Shown: positions 15,850-24,493, counted from the stretch's first letter. The stretch: DNA of 31,481 nucleotides from Flavobacterium sp. (GCA_030151255.1 JASLED010000001.1:1-31481); one strand, 5' to 3'. Notes: generated by a model not told the origin, from the sequence alone. Numbers and translations: made by a program.

Positions 15850-16797
15850 ATGCAAAACATTCCAAGTGTTAACTTACGTGATTTCCTATCGGATGATCCG
15901 GTACGTAAACAAAAATTTGTAAATGAAATCGGCAAAGCCTACGAAGAAATTGGATTCGTAGCATTAAAAGGACACTTCTTAGATGATCAATTAGTTGAAA
16001 ATCTATATACAGAAGTAAGAAACTTTTTCAACCTTCCCTTAGAAACAAAAGAAAAGTATGAAATTCCTGGCATTGGTGGTCAGCGAGGATATGTATCTTT
16101 TGGTAAAGAATCTGCAAAAGGAAGAAAAGAAGGAGATTTGAAAGAGTTTTTTCATTTTGGTCAATACATTGAAAATGATCCAGAATTAGAAAAAAGTTAC
16201 CCTGCAAACGTTGAGGTAACAGAATTACCAAATTTTAATGCAACTGGAAAACAAGCATATCAAATGCTTGAAAAAACAGGAGTTTATGTATTAAGAGCAT
16301 TAGCAATTTATTTAGGTTTAGATGAATTTTATTTTGACAATTACATCAAAAACGGAAATAGCATTCTAAGACCTATCCACTATCCTCCTATTACGGAAGA
16401 ACCTAAAAATGCTGTTCGCGCTGCTGCCCATGGAGACATTAACTTAATTACTTTGTTAATGGGAGCGCAAGGAAAAGGATTGCAAGTACAAAACCACGAT
16501 GGCCAATGGATTGATGCTATTGCTGCAGATGATGAATTGGTAATTAATGTTGGAGACATGCTTTCTAGACATTCAAACAACCGATTAAAATCTACAATTC
16601 ATCAGGTAGTAAATCCACCTAGAGAATTGTGGAGCACGTCTCGTTTCTCTATTCCATTTTTTATGCATCCAATAAGCAGCATGCCTTTAGATTGTTTAGA
16701 TAATTGTATTGACGAACAAAATCCAAAAAAATTCGATAATATTACAGCAGGCGAATTTTTACATCAACGCTTGGTTGAATTAGGATTGATAAAATAA
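15850..16797 (+). CDS. Isopenicillin N synthase family 2OG-Fe(II) oxygenase
   Basis: A cytoplasmic non-haem iron dioxygenase of 315 residues. The N-terminal DIOX_N-like part (IPSVNLRDFL... ETKEKYEIPG) is followed by the jelly-roll core with the iron ligands His194 and Asp196 (AAAHGDINLITLL) and His251 (STIHQVV). The 2-oxoglutarate pocket is RFSIPFF, with Arg265 and Ser267. PPREL and MHP blocks near the end fit the family. All catalytic residues are present. The substrate is unknown: there are no peptide synthetase or beta-lactam genes nearby, so the family name should not be read as antibiotic synthesis. It is a single gene with its own promoter and a hairpin terminator directly after the stop. 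Confidence 0.92.
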   Translation: MQNIPSVNLRDFLSDDPVRKQKFVNEIGKAYEEIGFVALKGHFLDDQLVENLYTEVRNFFNLPLETKEKYEIPGIGGQRGYVSFGKESAKGRKEGDLKEFFHFGQYIENDPELEKSYPANVEVTELPNFNATGKQAYQMLEKTGVYVLRALAIYLGLDEFYFDNYIKNGNSILRPIHYPPITEEPKNAVRAAAHGDINLITLLMGAQGKGLQVQNHDGQWIDAIAADDELVINVGDMLSRHSNNRLKSTIHQVVNPPRELWSTSRFSIPFFMHPISSMPLDCLDNCIDEQNPKKFDNITAGEFLHQRLVELGLIK

Positions 16798-16800
16798 TAC

Positions 16801-16839
16801 AAAAGGGAGTTTTTCAAAAAAGAAACTCCCTTTGCTTTT
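16801..16839 (+). terminator. Rho-independent terminator
   Basis: AAAGGGAGTTT pairs with AAACTCCCTTT around a ~10-base loop, followed by GCTTTTT. It lies directly after the oxygenase stop. Confidence 0.85.
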
Positions 16840-16926
16840 TCAAAAAAATCAATTCATTTATTCCTTTATTTAAAATTAATATCGAAAAAGAATCTATATT
16901 TTTTTTAGTATCACGGTATATTTAAT

Positions 16927-16934
16927 TATCTTTA
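16927..16934 (+). promoter_or_regulatory. Probable -7 element for the SUI1 gene
   Basis: TATCTTTA is one mismatch from TAnnTTTG and is 33 bases before ATG 16968. Confidence 0.4.
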
Positions 16935-16967
16935 ATAACTCAACACTTAAAAATAACATCAACAATA

Positions 16968-17315
16968 ATGGCTAAGAAAATAAGCAGTCTTGAAGACTTA
17001 GGTGGCTTTGTTTTTTCTACAAATAAAGATTTTGAATTTGATCAAGAAGAAACTGTTGAAACACTTGCTCCAAAAGAACAAAGACTTGAAGCACATTTAG
17101 ATAAAAAAAACAGAGGTGGAAAAATTGCCACCATAATAAAAGGTTTTCAAGGAAGTGAAGATGATTTAAAAGAACTTACCAAAACATTAAAAACACTTTG
17201 CGGCGTTGGTGGAAGCTCAAAAGATGGAGAGATCATTATTCAAGGAAACTTTCGAGATAAAATAATGGAATATTTACAAAAAAAAGACTACAAAGTAAAA
17301 CGTGTAGGAGGATAA
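16968..17315 (+). CDS. SUI1 / eIF1-like translation initiation factor (YciH family)
   Basis: A 115-residue protein. The variable N-terminus (to about residue 45) is followed by the SUI1 domain: LDKKNRGGKIATIIKGFQG, LKELTKTLKTLCGVGG, SSKDGEIIIQGNFRDKI and a C-terminal KKDYKVKRVGG. The RGGK...TII.G and CGVGG...G.I.IQG motifs are diagnostic. Bacterial YciH-type proteins bind the small ribosomal subunit and can influence initiation fidelity. The gene is followed after 13 bases by the nucleoside phosphorylase gene, so the two are likely cotranscribed; a functional link is not evident. Confidence 0.93.
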   Translation: MAKKISSLEDLGGFVFSTNKDFEFDQEETVETLAPKEQRLEAHLDKKNRGGKIATIIKGFQGSEDDLKELTKTLKTLCGVGGSSKDGEIIIQGNFRDKIMEYLQKKDYKVKRVGG

Positions 17316-17328
17316 TAAAATTATAATT

Positions 17329-18201
17329 ATGAGTATAAAATCATCCGAATTAATACTAAACCCAGACGGTAGTATTTATCATTTAAATTTACGTCCAGAA
17401 AATGTTTCTGAAAACATCATTTTTGTAGGAGATCAATACAGAGTTGATCGAATTTCAAAACATTTTGATTCTATCGAATTTAGTACTCAAAAAAGAGAAT
17501 TTAAAACTCAAACGGGAATTTACAAAGGCAAGCGAATTACTGTAATTTCAACTGGTATTGGCCCTGACAATATAGACATTGCTATCAATGAAATTGATGC
17601 ATTGTTTAATATCGATTTAGAAACAAGAAAAATTAAAGAAAACCTAACCTCTGTAAATATTGTTCGTATTGGAACTTCAGGTTCATTACAAGAAGATATT
17701 CCTGTAAATAGTTTTGTTTTATCGCAATATGGGCTTGGTTTAGACAATATGATGCGTTCTTACGTAATGGACGATATTACTGATATTGCTATGGAAAATG
17801 CTTTTATTGAGCATACAAATTGGGATATGAGAAAAGGACGCCCGTATTTTATAAAAAACGATAATTGGTTAGAAGAAAAACTAAGCAGTGAAATTATTTT
17901 TAAAGGAATTACAGGAACTGCAGGCGGGTTTTACGGTCCACAAGGACGTGTGTTGCGTTTAGCTATCCAAGATCCGAATCTAAATAATAAAATAGATTCT
18001 TTTAATTATAAAAATCAAAGAATTACAAACTTTGAAATGGAGACTTCTGCTATTTACGGACTATGTAAGCTATTAGGTCATAAAGCAGTATCATTAAATA
18101 CAATAATTGCGAATCGTGCAAATGGTACTTTTTCGGAAGATCCGTATGCTGCAGTAGATCAGCTAATTATTTATACCTTAGATAAATTAAGTGAAATTTA
18201 G
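17329..18201 (+). CDS. Nucleoside phosphorylase (PNP/UDP family, uridine phosphorylase-like)
   Basis: A cytoplasmic nucleoside salvage enzyme of 290 residues, cleaving a nucleoside with phosphate to base and ribose 1-phosphate. IIFVGDQYRVDRISKHF (30-46) gives the phosphate-binding start of the fold, STGIGPDNIDIAINE (74-88) a second phosphate-contact loop, and VRIGTSGSLQ (112-121) the third. FEMETSAIYGL (235-245) contains the ribose-binding Met-Glu pair typical of the NP-I family. The form GDQ in place of the more common GDP is a small variation seen in some Bacteroidota. The sequence suggests uridine phosphorylase-like activity, but base preference is not certain. It is the second gene of the SUI1 unit and is closed by a terminator. 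Confidence 0.9.
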   Translation: MSIKSSELILNPDGSIYHLNLRPENVSENIIFVGDQYRVDRISKHFDSIEFSTQKREFKTQTGIYKGKRITVISTGIGPDNIDIAINEIDALFNIDLETRKIKENLTSVNIVRIGTSGSLQEDIPVNSFVLSQYGLGLDNMMRSYVMDDITDIAMENAFIEHTNWDMRKGRPYFIKNDNWLEEKLSSEIIFKGITGTAGGFYGPQGRVLRLAIQDPNLNNKIDSFNYKNQRITNFEMETSAIYGLCKLLGHKAVSLNTIIANRANGTFSEDPYAAVDQLIIYTLDKLSEI

Positions 18202-18551
18202 TTAAACAATAAATTACACCGAGGTTGGTTCTTTTTTGAATCAACCTCTTTTTTTTGCCTAATATTTTAAAAAAAATATGTCAAAAAAAGAAAAATGGTA
18301 TATGTTTTGAATAAGAATAAACAACTTAAAAGGTAAAATCGATGATAATGTTAAAAAAACAAAAAAATCATCAATACGTTTTTTTAAAAATCATTTCAAT
18401 TAAATTATTATTTTAATTTTTATATCTTAAATTAAATAAATTACAACTAAACATTTATGATAATTAATTTACTTTATAATATAAATACACATATACTAAG
18501 ATAAATATTCAAAACCTTGATAAAAAGTTCTATTTTTAAACTTGTAACAAA
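18202..18551. other. AT-rich intergenic region after a terminator
   Basis: After the hairpin at 18221-18256 there are about 295 bases of very AT-rich DNA before the CoA-transferase start. No gene is supported. A ten-codon frame (18278, MSKKEKWYMF) is too short to call. TTG at 18517-18519 and TAAACTTG at 18537-18544 are promoter-like with one mismatch, but would leave almost no leader. Confidence 0.5.
18221..18256 (+). terminator. Rho-independent terminator
   Basis: GAGGTTGGTTC pairs with GAATCAACCTC (one G-T pair) around a T6 loop, followed by a long T-run. It closes the SUI1-phosphorylase unit. Confidence 0.88.
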
Positions 18552-20072
18552 ATGATTAACAATATGACAATCGAAAATTCAAAATTAGATAGAATCAAAT
18601 TTGAACCTTATAAAAATTTAATCAAATCTGCTGAAGCAGCAGCTTTATTAATACATGACAAAGCAATTGTTGGTGCAAGTGGTTTTACTAAAGCTGGAGA
18701 TAGCAAATCTGTTTTACCTGCATTTGCATTAAGAGCTGCCGATGAAAATGTTGCAATTACCTTAATTACAGGAGCATCTTTAGGACAAACAACTGATGCA
18801 GATTTAGCAAAAAACAATGCATTAATAAAAAGATTACCTTTTCAGGCTGATTCTGATTTAAGACACTCTATCAACAGTGGTCAGGTAAAATATATCGATC
18901 AGCATTTAAGTGAAACTATTGAGCAGTTACAGGAAAAACATATTCCTCAAGTTGAAATAGCAATTATCGAAGCAACTTACATTAACGAAGATGGATATAT
19001 TATTCCTACAACTTCTATTGGAAATTCTGCTTATTTTGCTAGTGTAGCTAAAAAAATAATAATCGAAGTAAATACAGCAATTCCATTAAGTGTAGAAGGT
19101 ATTCATGACAATTGCATTCCTTTAAAGCAACCAAGAAGAGAAATTATTCCAATTCACACCGTTGAAGATCGTGTTGGCGAACACTTTATTCGTCTTAACC
19201 CAGAAAACGTTGTTGCTGTAGTTTTTTCTAGCATTGAAGATACACCAGCAATTTTACCAGAACCAGATGAAAAAACAACTGCTATTTCTCAACATTTACT
19301 AAAATTCTTTGAAAACGAAGTAAAAAAAGGAAATCTAACTTATTCTTTACTTCCGCTTCAGGCAGGAATTGGTAAAGTGGCAAATGCAGTATTAACAGGA
19401 TTTATAGACGGACCATTCGAAAACCTAACAATGTATTCGGAAGTATTACAAGATAGTACTTTTGATTTAATTGATTCTGGAAAGATGACTTTTGCTTCAG
19501 GATCATCAATTACAGTTACCGAAGGCGCTTATCAAAACCTGATTAAAAACTTTAATCGATATAAAGATAAATTAGTACTTCGTCCACAAAACATTAGTAA
19601 TGCCCCAGAAGTAATTCGTCGTTTGGGAATTATTGCAATTAATACTGCTATTGAATTTGACATTTATGGAAATGTAAATTCTACGCATATTAGCGGAACT
19701 AAAATAATGAATGGAATTGGCGGATCGGGAGATTTTGCAAGAAATGCTTACTTAAGTATTTTCGTAACTCAAGCTGCTTCAAAAGAAAACAATAAAATAT
19801 CGCATGTTTTACCAATGGTTTCTCACGTAGATCATACAGAACACGATGTAGATATTTTAGTTACCGATCAAGGTTTGGCAGATTTAAGAGGATTATCGCC
19901 TAGAGAGCGCGCCGAAGTAATTATTGAAAATTGCGTTCATCCTGATTATAAAAAAGAAATAAGAGAGTATTATGAACGAGCAAAAGCTTTGGGCGGACAT
20001 ACACCTCATATTTTAGAAGAAGCATTTAAATTTCACACACGTTTAAAACAAACAGGTTCAATGAAACTTTAA
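18552..20072 (+). CDS. Acetyl-CoA hydrolase / succinate CoA-transferase family protein
   Basis: A class I CoA-transferase of 506 residues, related to acetate:succinate CoA-transferases (AarC, Cat1) and acetyl-CoA hydrolase. It exchanges CoA between short acyl groups in the cytoplasm. The N-terminal half has GASGFTKAGDSKSV and ITLITGASLGQTTD. The C-terminal half has QAGIGKVANAVLTGF, then YSEVLQD, whose Glu297 fits the catalytic glutamate that forms the glutamyl-CoA intermediate (Glu294 in AarC). Later come HISGTKIMNGIGGSGDFARNAY and TDQGLADLRGLSPRERA. All are family motifs and length is normal. A likely role is ATP-neutral acetate/succinate exchange around the TCA cycle, inferred from the family. 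It is a single gene followed by a hairpin terminator. Confidence 0.93.
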   Translation: MINNMTIENSKLDRIKFEPYKNLIKSAEAAALLIHDKAIVGASGFTKAGDSKSVLPAFALRAADENVAITLITGASLGQTTDADLAKNNALIKRLPFQADSDLRHSINSGQVKYIDQHLSETIEQLQEKHIPQVEIAIIEATYINEDGYIIPTTSIGNSAYFASVAKKIIIEVNTAIPLSVEGIHDNCIPLKQPRREIIPIHTVEDRVGEHFIRLNPENVVAVVFSSIEDTPAILPEPDEKTTAISQHLLKFFENEVKKGNLTYSLLPLQAGIGKVANAVLTGFIDGPFENLTMYSEVLQDSTFDLIDSGKMTFASGSSITVTEGAYQNLIKNFNRYKDKLVLRPQNISNAPEVIRRLGIIAINTAIEFDIYGNVNSTHISGTKIMNGIGGSGDFARNAYLSIFVTQAASKENNKISHVLPMVSHVDHTEHDVDILVTDQGLADLRGLSPRERAEVIIENCVHPDYKKEIREYYERAKALGGHTPHILEEAFKFHTRLKQTGSMKL

Positions 20073-20077
20073 GCTAT

Positions 20078-20112
20078 AAAATCTCTATTTTTTTCGAATA
20101 GAGATTTTTTTT
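20078..20112 (+). terminator. Rho-independent terminator
   Basis: AAAATCTCTATT pairs with AATAGAGATTTT around a T-rich loop, followed by a T-run. It lies directly after the CoA-transferase gene. Confidence 0.85.
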
Positions 20113-20153
20113 GTTTCTTCAATATTCACACAAAAAATCGGTATAGTTTTTCT

Positions 20154-20161
20154 TATCTTAG
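20154..20161 (+). promoter_or_regulatory. Possible -7 element
   Basis: TATCTTAG is one mismatch from TAnnTTTG and lies 25 bases before ATG 20187. Confidence 0.35.
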
Positions 20162-20186
20162 CTGTAAATTAAAAGATAAAAAAAGA

Positions 20187-21032
20187 ATGAAAACTGTTAG
20201 AATTATTGGCGTACCAGAGCACTTTAATTTACCTTGGCACCTATGTATTGAAAATGGAGAATTTGAAGAAATTGGAATTGATTTACAATGGAGCGACATT
20301 CCAGAAGGAACAGGTAAAATGTGTCAAATGTTGCGCGAAAATGAAGCAGATTTAGCTATTATTTTATCTGAAGGTATTATCAAAGATATTGCAGCAAACA
20401 ATCCAACTTCTATTATACAAGAATACGTTTCGTCTCCATTGCTTTGGGGAATACATGTAGCGTATGATTCTGATTTTAAAACAATTGCAGAATTAGAACA
20501 CAAAAGAGTAGCCATAAGCCGTTATGGATCAGGTTCTCATTTAATGGCTATAGTACATGCACAACAAAATAATTGGAACATAAATACGTTAGAATTTGTA
20601 GTGATAGACACAATTGACAAAGCTATTTTGGCACTACAAAACAATGAAGCCGATTATTTTATGTGGGAGCGCTTTATGACTCAGCCTTTAGTTGATGAAA
20701 AAGTATTTAGACGCATTGGTGAATGCCCTACTCCTTGGCCATCTTTTTTATTAGTTGGTACAAATAAATTTATTGAAAGCAACAAAATTACTATTGAACA
20801 TATTTTGGATGTAATTAATAATACAACAAGTGAATTTAAATACATTCCAAGTATTGATCGAACTTTATCTAATCGATATAACCAAAAATTAGAAGATATT
20901 CAATCTTGGTTATCACTTACAAAATGGTCACAAAAACAATTATCGTCAAATAGTTTTAATAAAATTCAACAACAACTAATTGACTTAAATTTAATAGATC
21001 AGCCAAAAAATTACAACGATAGCATATTGTAA
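20187..21032 (+). CDS. Substrate-binding protein-like (periplasmic-binding type II fold), no signal peptide
   Basis: This encodes 281 residues with the layout of NMT1/THI5- or SsuA-like solute-binding proteins: a start MKTVRIIGVPEHFNLPWHL, then DLQWSDIPEGTGKM, EADLAIILSEGIIKDIAANN (strand plus ligand loop), RVAISRYGSGSHLMA (second lobe phosphate/sugar-type loop) and EADYFMWERFM. Unlike transporter-associated members it starts directly with the first strand and has no signal peptide or lipobox, so it should be cytoplasmic. No permease or ATPase gene is adjacent. It could be an intracellular binding or regulatory protein, or an enzyme on this scaffold; the ligand is unknown. The transglutaminase-like gene follows after 20 bases and is probably cotranscribed. 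Confidence 0.82.
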   Translation: MKTVRIIGVPEHFNLPWHLCIENGEFEEIGIDLQWSDIPEGTGKMCQMLRENEADLAIILSEGIIKDIAANNPTSIIQEYVSSPLLWGIHVAYDSDFKTIAELEHKRVAISRYGSGSHLMAIVHAQQNNWNINTLEFVVIDTIDKAILALQNNEADYFMWERFMTQPLVDEKVFRRIGECPTPWPSFLLVGTNKFIESNKITIEHILDVINNTTSEFKYIPSIDRTLSNRYNQKLEDIQSWLSLTKWSQKQLSSNSFNKIQQQLIDLNLIDQPKNYNDSIL

Positions 21033-21052
21033 AAGCATTTTACAAAACACAA

Positions 21053-21994
21053 ATGAACATCCCTGAAGTACAAGTTATCAAAAAAAAGAAAAAATGGTAT
21101 CAATATATGAAAATTCCATCTCCATGGGATAATTTCATTATATTCATTTTAAACATACTTCTTACTATTCCCACATTTATTATTGTACATCAAAACATAA
21201 TAGATCCAGAATGGCCGTTTCATTTAGATCGTATTCTGTTATGTTTGGTAATACTTGCTATCTACCAATTTATACTATATAAGCTCAGAACAATTTTATT
21301 CATTTGTATTATAGTTTACTTAGGTATTTTTACTTGGGGAATTTCTCATGACGATTATGATTATGAATCGATTATTGATGATTATAAAGTAATGATTTAC
21401 GCAATGGCAAGTACACAAAATCCTCAAGATTTAATTATTTCGAAGCTATTACCTTTTCCGAACAAATCGAAAATTATTAAAGCTGTAGAATATGACAATC
21501 CAAAAGTGAGAAACTTTGCCTTATTAGCAACTACCAAAAATTTTACAAAAGAAAAAGGATATGGCGATTATCGTCAATTAATACAATGTTTTGCTATTTT
21601 TAAAGAAGTTCGCACAAGATGGAACTACGTAAACGATCCGAAAGGAAGAGAATACATAGCCACAGCTTCTGAATCATTGATGCATTTTTCTGGCGATTGC
21701 GATGATTATTCAATTCTTATGGCTGCATTAATTAGATCTATTGGAGGAACCCCTCGCTTAATTCATACCAAAGAGCATATGTATCCAGAAATGCTGATAG
21801 AAAACAGCGCTTTATTAGAGCAAGCTATTTTCTTGATCAAAGAAGTACTTTTTGTGGAAGAAAGTAAGGGAAAAGAAATTCATTATCATATTGACGAACG
21901 AGGACAAATTTGGTTAAACCTAGATTATACAGCACGATATCCAGGTGGCCCTTTTATGTCTGAAGAAATTTTAGGTCAGCTTACATTAAATTAA
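21053..21994 (+). CDS. Transglutaminase-like domain membrane protein
   Basis: This encodes 313 residues. Three hydrophobic segments near 28-46, 60-78 and 80-97 anchor the protein. The following soluble part carries a papain-fold transglutaminase core: Cys216 in HFSGDCDDYSILMAALIRSIGG, His242 in KEHMYPEM and Asp291 in WLNLDYT, in the order expected for a Cys-His-Asp triad. The GDCDDxxxLxAALxRSxG motif is characteristic. Such proteins may act as peptidases, amidases or cross-linkers; no substrate can be named. The last gap before DUF423 is about 30 bases, so the genes from 20187 to 22376 probably form one unit. Confidence 0.88.
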   Translation: MNIPEVQVIKKKKKWYQYMKIPSPWDNFIIFILNILLTIPTFIIVHQNIIDPEWPFHLDRILLCLVILAIYQFILYKLRTILFICIIVYLGIFTWGISHDDYDYESIIDDYKVMIYAMASTQNPQDLIISKLLPFPNKSKIIKAVEYDNPKVRNFALLATTKNFTKEKGYGDYRQLIQCFAIFKEVRTRWNYVNDPKGREYIATASESLMHFSGDCDDYSILMAALIRSIGGTPRLIHTKEHMYPEMLIENSALLEQAIFLIKEVLFVEESKGKEIHYHIDERGQIWLNLDYTARYPGGPFMSEEILGQLTLN

Positions 21995-22025
21995 AATTAT
22001 AGAAATTATAAATTCAACTGCTTTC

Positions 22026-22376
22026 ATGGCAGGAAGTATATTTGGCGGATTGTCAATTATTTTTGGTGCATTTGGTGCGCATTTACTAAAAAAACACATG
22101 ACAAAAGAATCTTTGGAAAGTTTTGAAACAGGTGTTAAATATCAAATGTATCACGCGTTGGTTTTACTTTTTGTAAGTATTTTACCGGCAAATGCTACAT
22201 TAAATTTCGTTGCAAGTCAATTTATTATTGGCACAATTTTATTCTCTTTTAGTATTTATGGTTTAACGTTAAGTGCTACGTTTGGAAAAAAAATAAAAAT
22301 ATTAGGCCCAATTACACCCATCGGAGGATTGTTTTTAACAACAGGATGGTTTTTACTATTATTCAGCTTAATTTAA
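22026..22376 (+). CDS. DUF423 family membrane protein
   Basis: This encodes 116 residues with four membrane helices, all typical of DUF423 (YgdD-like): GGLSIIFGAFGAHLLKK at the N-terminus, FETGVKYQMYHALVLLFVSI in the middle, IIGTILFSFSIYGL, and a final GPITPIGGLFLTTGWFLLLF. Function is unknown; it is an inner-membrane protein. Family members usually have several residues before the first glycine-rich helix. The frame is open upstream to a stop at 21987-21989 without another ATG, so a non-standard start (for example ATT 22005, giving seven more residues) is possible. ATG 22026 is the conservative choice. Confidence 0.88.
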   Translation: MAGSIFGGLSIIFGAFGAHLLKKHMTKESLESFETGVKYQMYHALVLLFVSILPANATLNFVASQFIIGTILFSFSIYGLTLSATFGKKIKILGPITPIGGLFLTTGWFLLLFSLI

Positions 22377-22392
22377 TTTTGTTTTTAAATCA

Positions 22393-22414
22393 AAAATGTT
22401 AATTTTAACATTTT
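22393..22414. repeat. Perfect AT-rich palindrome between genes
   Basis: AAAATGTTAA and TTAACATTTT are separated by only TT, 17 bases after DUF423 and 5 bases before the next start. It could be a weak terminator or a binding site; the T-run is short. Confidence 0.5.
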
Positions 22415-22419
22415 AAATA

Positions 22420-23136
22420 ATGAATTATATGAAAACAGGAAAAATATCGATATTTATTGGAGCTTCTCTTTTAATTATCTCTTGTAACTTAAATAAAACA
22501 ACATACGAAATACACGGAAACCTATCAAATGGCACAGATGATACAGTAGTTTACCTACATGAAATATCTTCTACAGATGCCGAGCAATCCATTGCTATTG
22601 ATTCGGTTACAATAAAAGATAATCGTTTTATATTTACTGGCAATAAAGATATTTCTTCTCTTGGATTTATTCGTTTCAAAAATCAAGAAGCTACATTTCC
22701 TTTATTTATCGAAGATGGGAAAACAGTTTTTGAATTAGATGTAAATAATCCAATAAGTTTTTCCTTAAACGGAACAGTAAATAATGAACAATTAAGCCAA
22801 TTGCAAAAATCATTAGATTTGTACAAACACAATCAACTGCTTTTTCAAAGAGACAATCAAGCAACGTATTTAGCGGCATTACAAACCAATAATACAGAAG
22901 AAGTGAATCGAATAATGGAGGAGTTTAATAAGTTAAAAAACGAAAAAGATTTGTTATTGGAAAGTTATTTTGACATCAATAAAAACACACTTACTTCGCT
23001 AAATTACTTATACAACAATCAGGATGCAAATCCAAAAAACAAAGAACTTTTAAAAGTTGTTTACAGTAATTTATCAGAAAACGACAAAAAATCAAACATT
23101 GCACAATTATCAAAAAAAATGATTGATAAAAAATAA
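22420..23136 (+). CDS. DUF4369 domain lipoprotein
   Basis: This encodes 238 residues with a lipoprotein signal, MNYMKTGKISIFIGASLLIISC, the lipobox cysteine being residue 22; a second Met at residue 4 is an alternative start. After the lipobox, YEIHGNLSNGTDDTVVYLHEI is the typical beginning of DUF4369. The middle continues with strand-rich sequence (SLGFIRFKNQEATFPLFIEDGKTVFELDV) quoted here in two parts: SLGFIRFKN and FIEDGKTVFELDV. It then turns into a charged helical region (LQKSLDLYKHNQLLF). Many relatives end in a thioredoxin-like (AhpC/TSA) domain; this one stops before it, and a terminator follows at once. Location is the periplasmic face of a membrane. Function is unknown. Confidence 0.85.
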   Translation: MNYMKTGKISIFIGASLLIISCNLNKTTYEIHGNLSNGTDDTVVYLHEISSTDAEQSIAIDSVTIKDNRFIFTGNKDISSLGFIRFKNQEATFPLFIEDGKTVFELDVNNPISFSLNGTVNNEQLSQLQKSLDLYKHNQLLFQRDNQATYLAALQTNNTEEVNRIMEEFNKLKNEKDLLLESYFDINKNTLTSLNYLYNNQDANPKNKELLKVVYSNLSENDKKSNIAQLSKKMIDKK

Positions 23137-23166
23137 AAAAGGTTATCCAATTGGATAACCTTTTTT
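23135..23166. terminator. Bidirectional terminator
   Basis: A 32-base perfect inverted repeat: AAAAAAGGTTATCC pairs with GGATAACCTTTTTT around AATT. It lies between the convergent DUF4369 and purine permease genes. Confidence 0.92.
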
Positions 23167-24493
23167 ATGAACCCAAAAATATCTTGAGTAAAAACAAAAT
23201 AGATAAAATATACATTGTAACGCTTATCTCTTTGTGTTTTCCAACACCTAGTTTTATAATTGTAAAACCTAGCATTCCAAAAACAATTCCTTCAGCAATG
23301 CTATAAGTAAATGGCATAAAAATAATGGTTAAAAATGCAGGTAATGATTCAGAGAAATCAGAGAAATTGATATTTGTTACCGAACTCATCATAAACAAAC
23401 CAACAATTATTAATGCTGGCGCCGTTGCAGCAGCTGGGATAATTAAAAAAATTGGAGCTATTAATATTGATAATGTAAACATAAAAGCAACACTTACTGC
23501 CGTTAATCCAGTTCGACCTCCAGACGCAACTCCAGAAGCACTTTCAACATAAGATGTTACCGAACTCGTACCTAAAATAGATCCAAATATTGTTCCTAAA
23601 GCATCTGTTAACAGTGCTTTTTTCATTTGAGGAAAATTACCATTTTTATCAGCAATTCCTGTTTTAGATACAACTCCTATCAATGTTCCAATAGTATCAA
23701 AAAGATTTACAAATAAAAAAGTAAATACAACTACCAACATATCCAACGAAAACACGTTTTTAGCAATTTCATCAGAAAATAAAAAAGACAATGCTTTTCC
23801 AAAAGTTGGCTCTAAAGATGGTGGCGAACTAATAATTGTAGATGGCAATTGTACATCGCCTAAGCCAATTCCTAAAAGTGTAGCTACTACAATTCCTATT
23901 AAAATTGCGCCATGAATTCCTCTAATCAATAAAATACCTGTAATAAAAAGTCCTACAAAAGCAATCCACACACTATGCTGACTAAAATCGCCCAATGCAA
24001 CCAAAGTATTTGGATTACCCACCACAATTCCTGCACTTTTTAATCCTATTAATGTAATAAACAAACCAATTCCGACAGGAATTGCTTCTTTTAAAACCTT
24101 TGGTATATTATTAACTATTAATTCTCTTACATTAAAAATAGTGAGTGCTAAGAAAATTAAACCTGCAAAGAAAACTCCAGTTAAAGCAAATTCCCAACTA
24201 TACCCCATGGTTAATACCACTGTGTATGCAAAAAAACTATTTAATCCCATTCCTGGTGCTTGCGCAATAGGTAATTTTGCTACAAAAGCCATTAATAAAG
24301 TTGCAAAAACGGTAGATAATGCTGTTGCCATAAACACTGCATGTTTGTCCATACCTGCATCTCCTAAAACATTTGGATTTACTACCAAAATATATGACAT
24401 TGTAAGAAATGTAATTAAACCAGCTATAAATTCTTGTTTTACAGTGGTTTTGTTTTTAGCTAACTGAAAATAGTTTTCGAAAAAATTAATCAT
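23165..24493 (-). CDS. NCS2 family permease (AzgA-like, hypoxanthine/guanine/adenine type)
   Basis: An inner-membrane nucleobase:cation symporter of 442 residues with about 12-14 hydrophobic segments. The opening EFIAGLITFLTMSYILVVNP is the AzgA-branch signature of NCS2 (T-F-x-T-M-x-Y-I-x-x-V-N-P). The following APGMGLNSFFAYTV, the LFVNLFDTIGTLIGV segment with its conserved Asp-Thr, and GTSSVTSYVESASGVASGGRTGLTAV match the substrate-site regions of purine permeases. The family transports hypoxanthine, guanine or adenine; the exact specificity is not predictable. No purine riboswitch is visible in the short leader. It is a single gene. Confidence 0.92.
   Translation of the reverse strand: MINFFENYFQLAKNKTTVKQEFIAGLITFLTMSYILVVNPNVLGDAGMDKHAVFMATALSTVFATLLMAFVAKLPIAQAPGMGLNSFFAYTVVLTMGYSWEFALTGVFFAGLIFLALTIFNVRELIVNNIPKVLKEAIPVGIGLFITLIGLKSAGIVVGNPNTLVALGDFSQHSVWIAFVGLFITGILLIRGIHGAILIGIVVATLLGIGLGDVQLPSTIISSPPSLEPTFGKALSFLFSDEIAKNVFSLDMLVVVFTFLFVNLFDTIGTLIGVVSKTGIADKNGNFPQMKKALLTDALGTIFGSILGTSSVTSYVESASGVASGGRTGLTAVSVAFMFTLSILIAPIFLIIPAAATAPALIIVGLFMMSSVTNINFSDFSESLPAFLTIIFMPFTYSIAEGIVFGMLGFTIIKLGVGKHKEISVTMYILSILFLLKIFLGS

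Noticed and set aside
15850..16797. Beta-lactam antibiotic biosynthesis
   Set aside because: The family name suggests it, but no peptide synthetase, epimerase or transferase genes are near, and the family has many other substrates.
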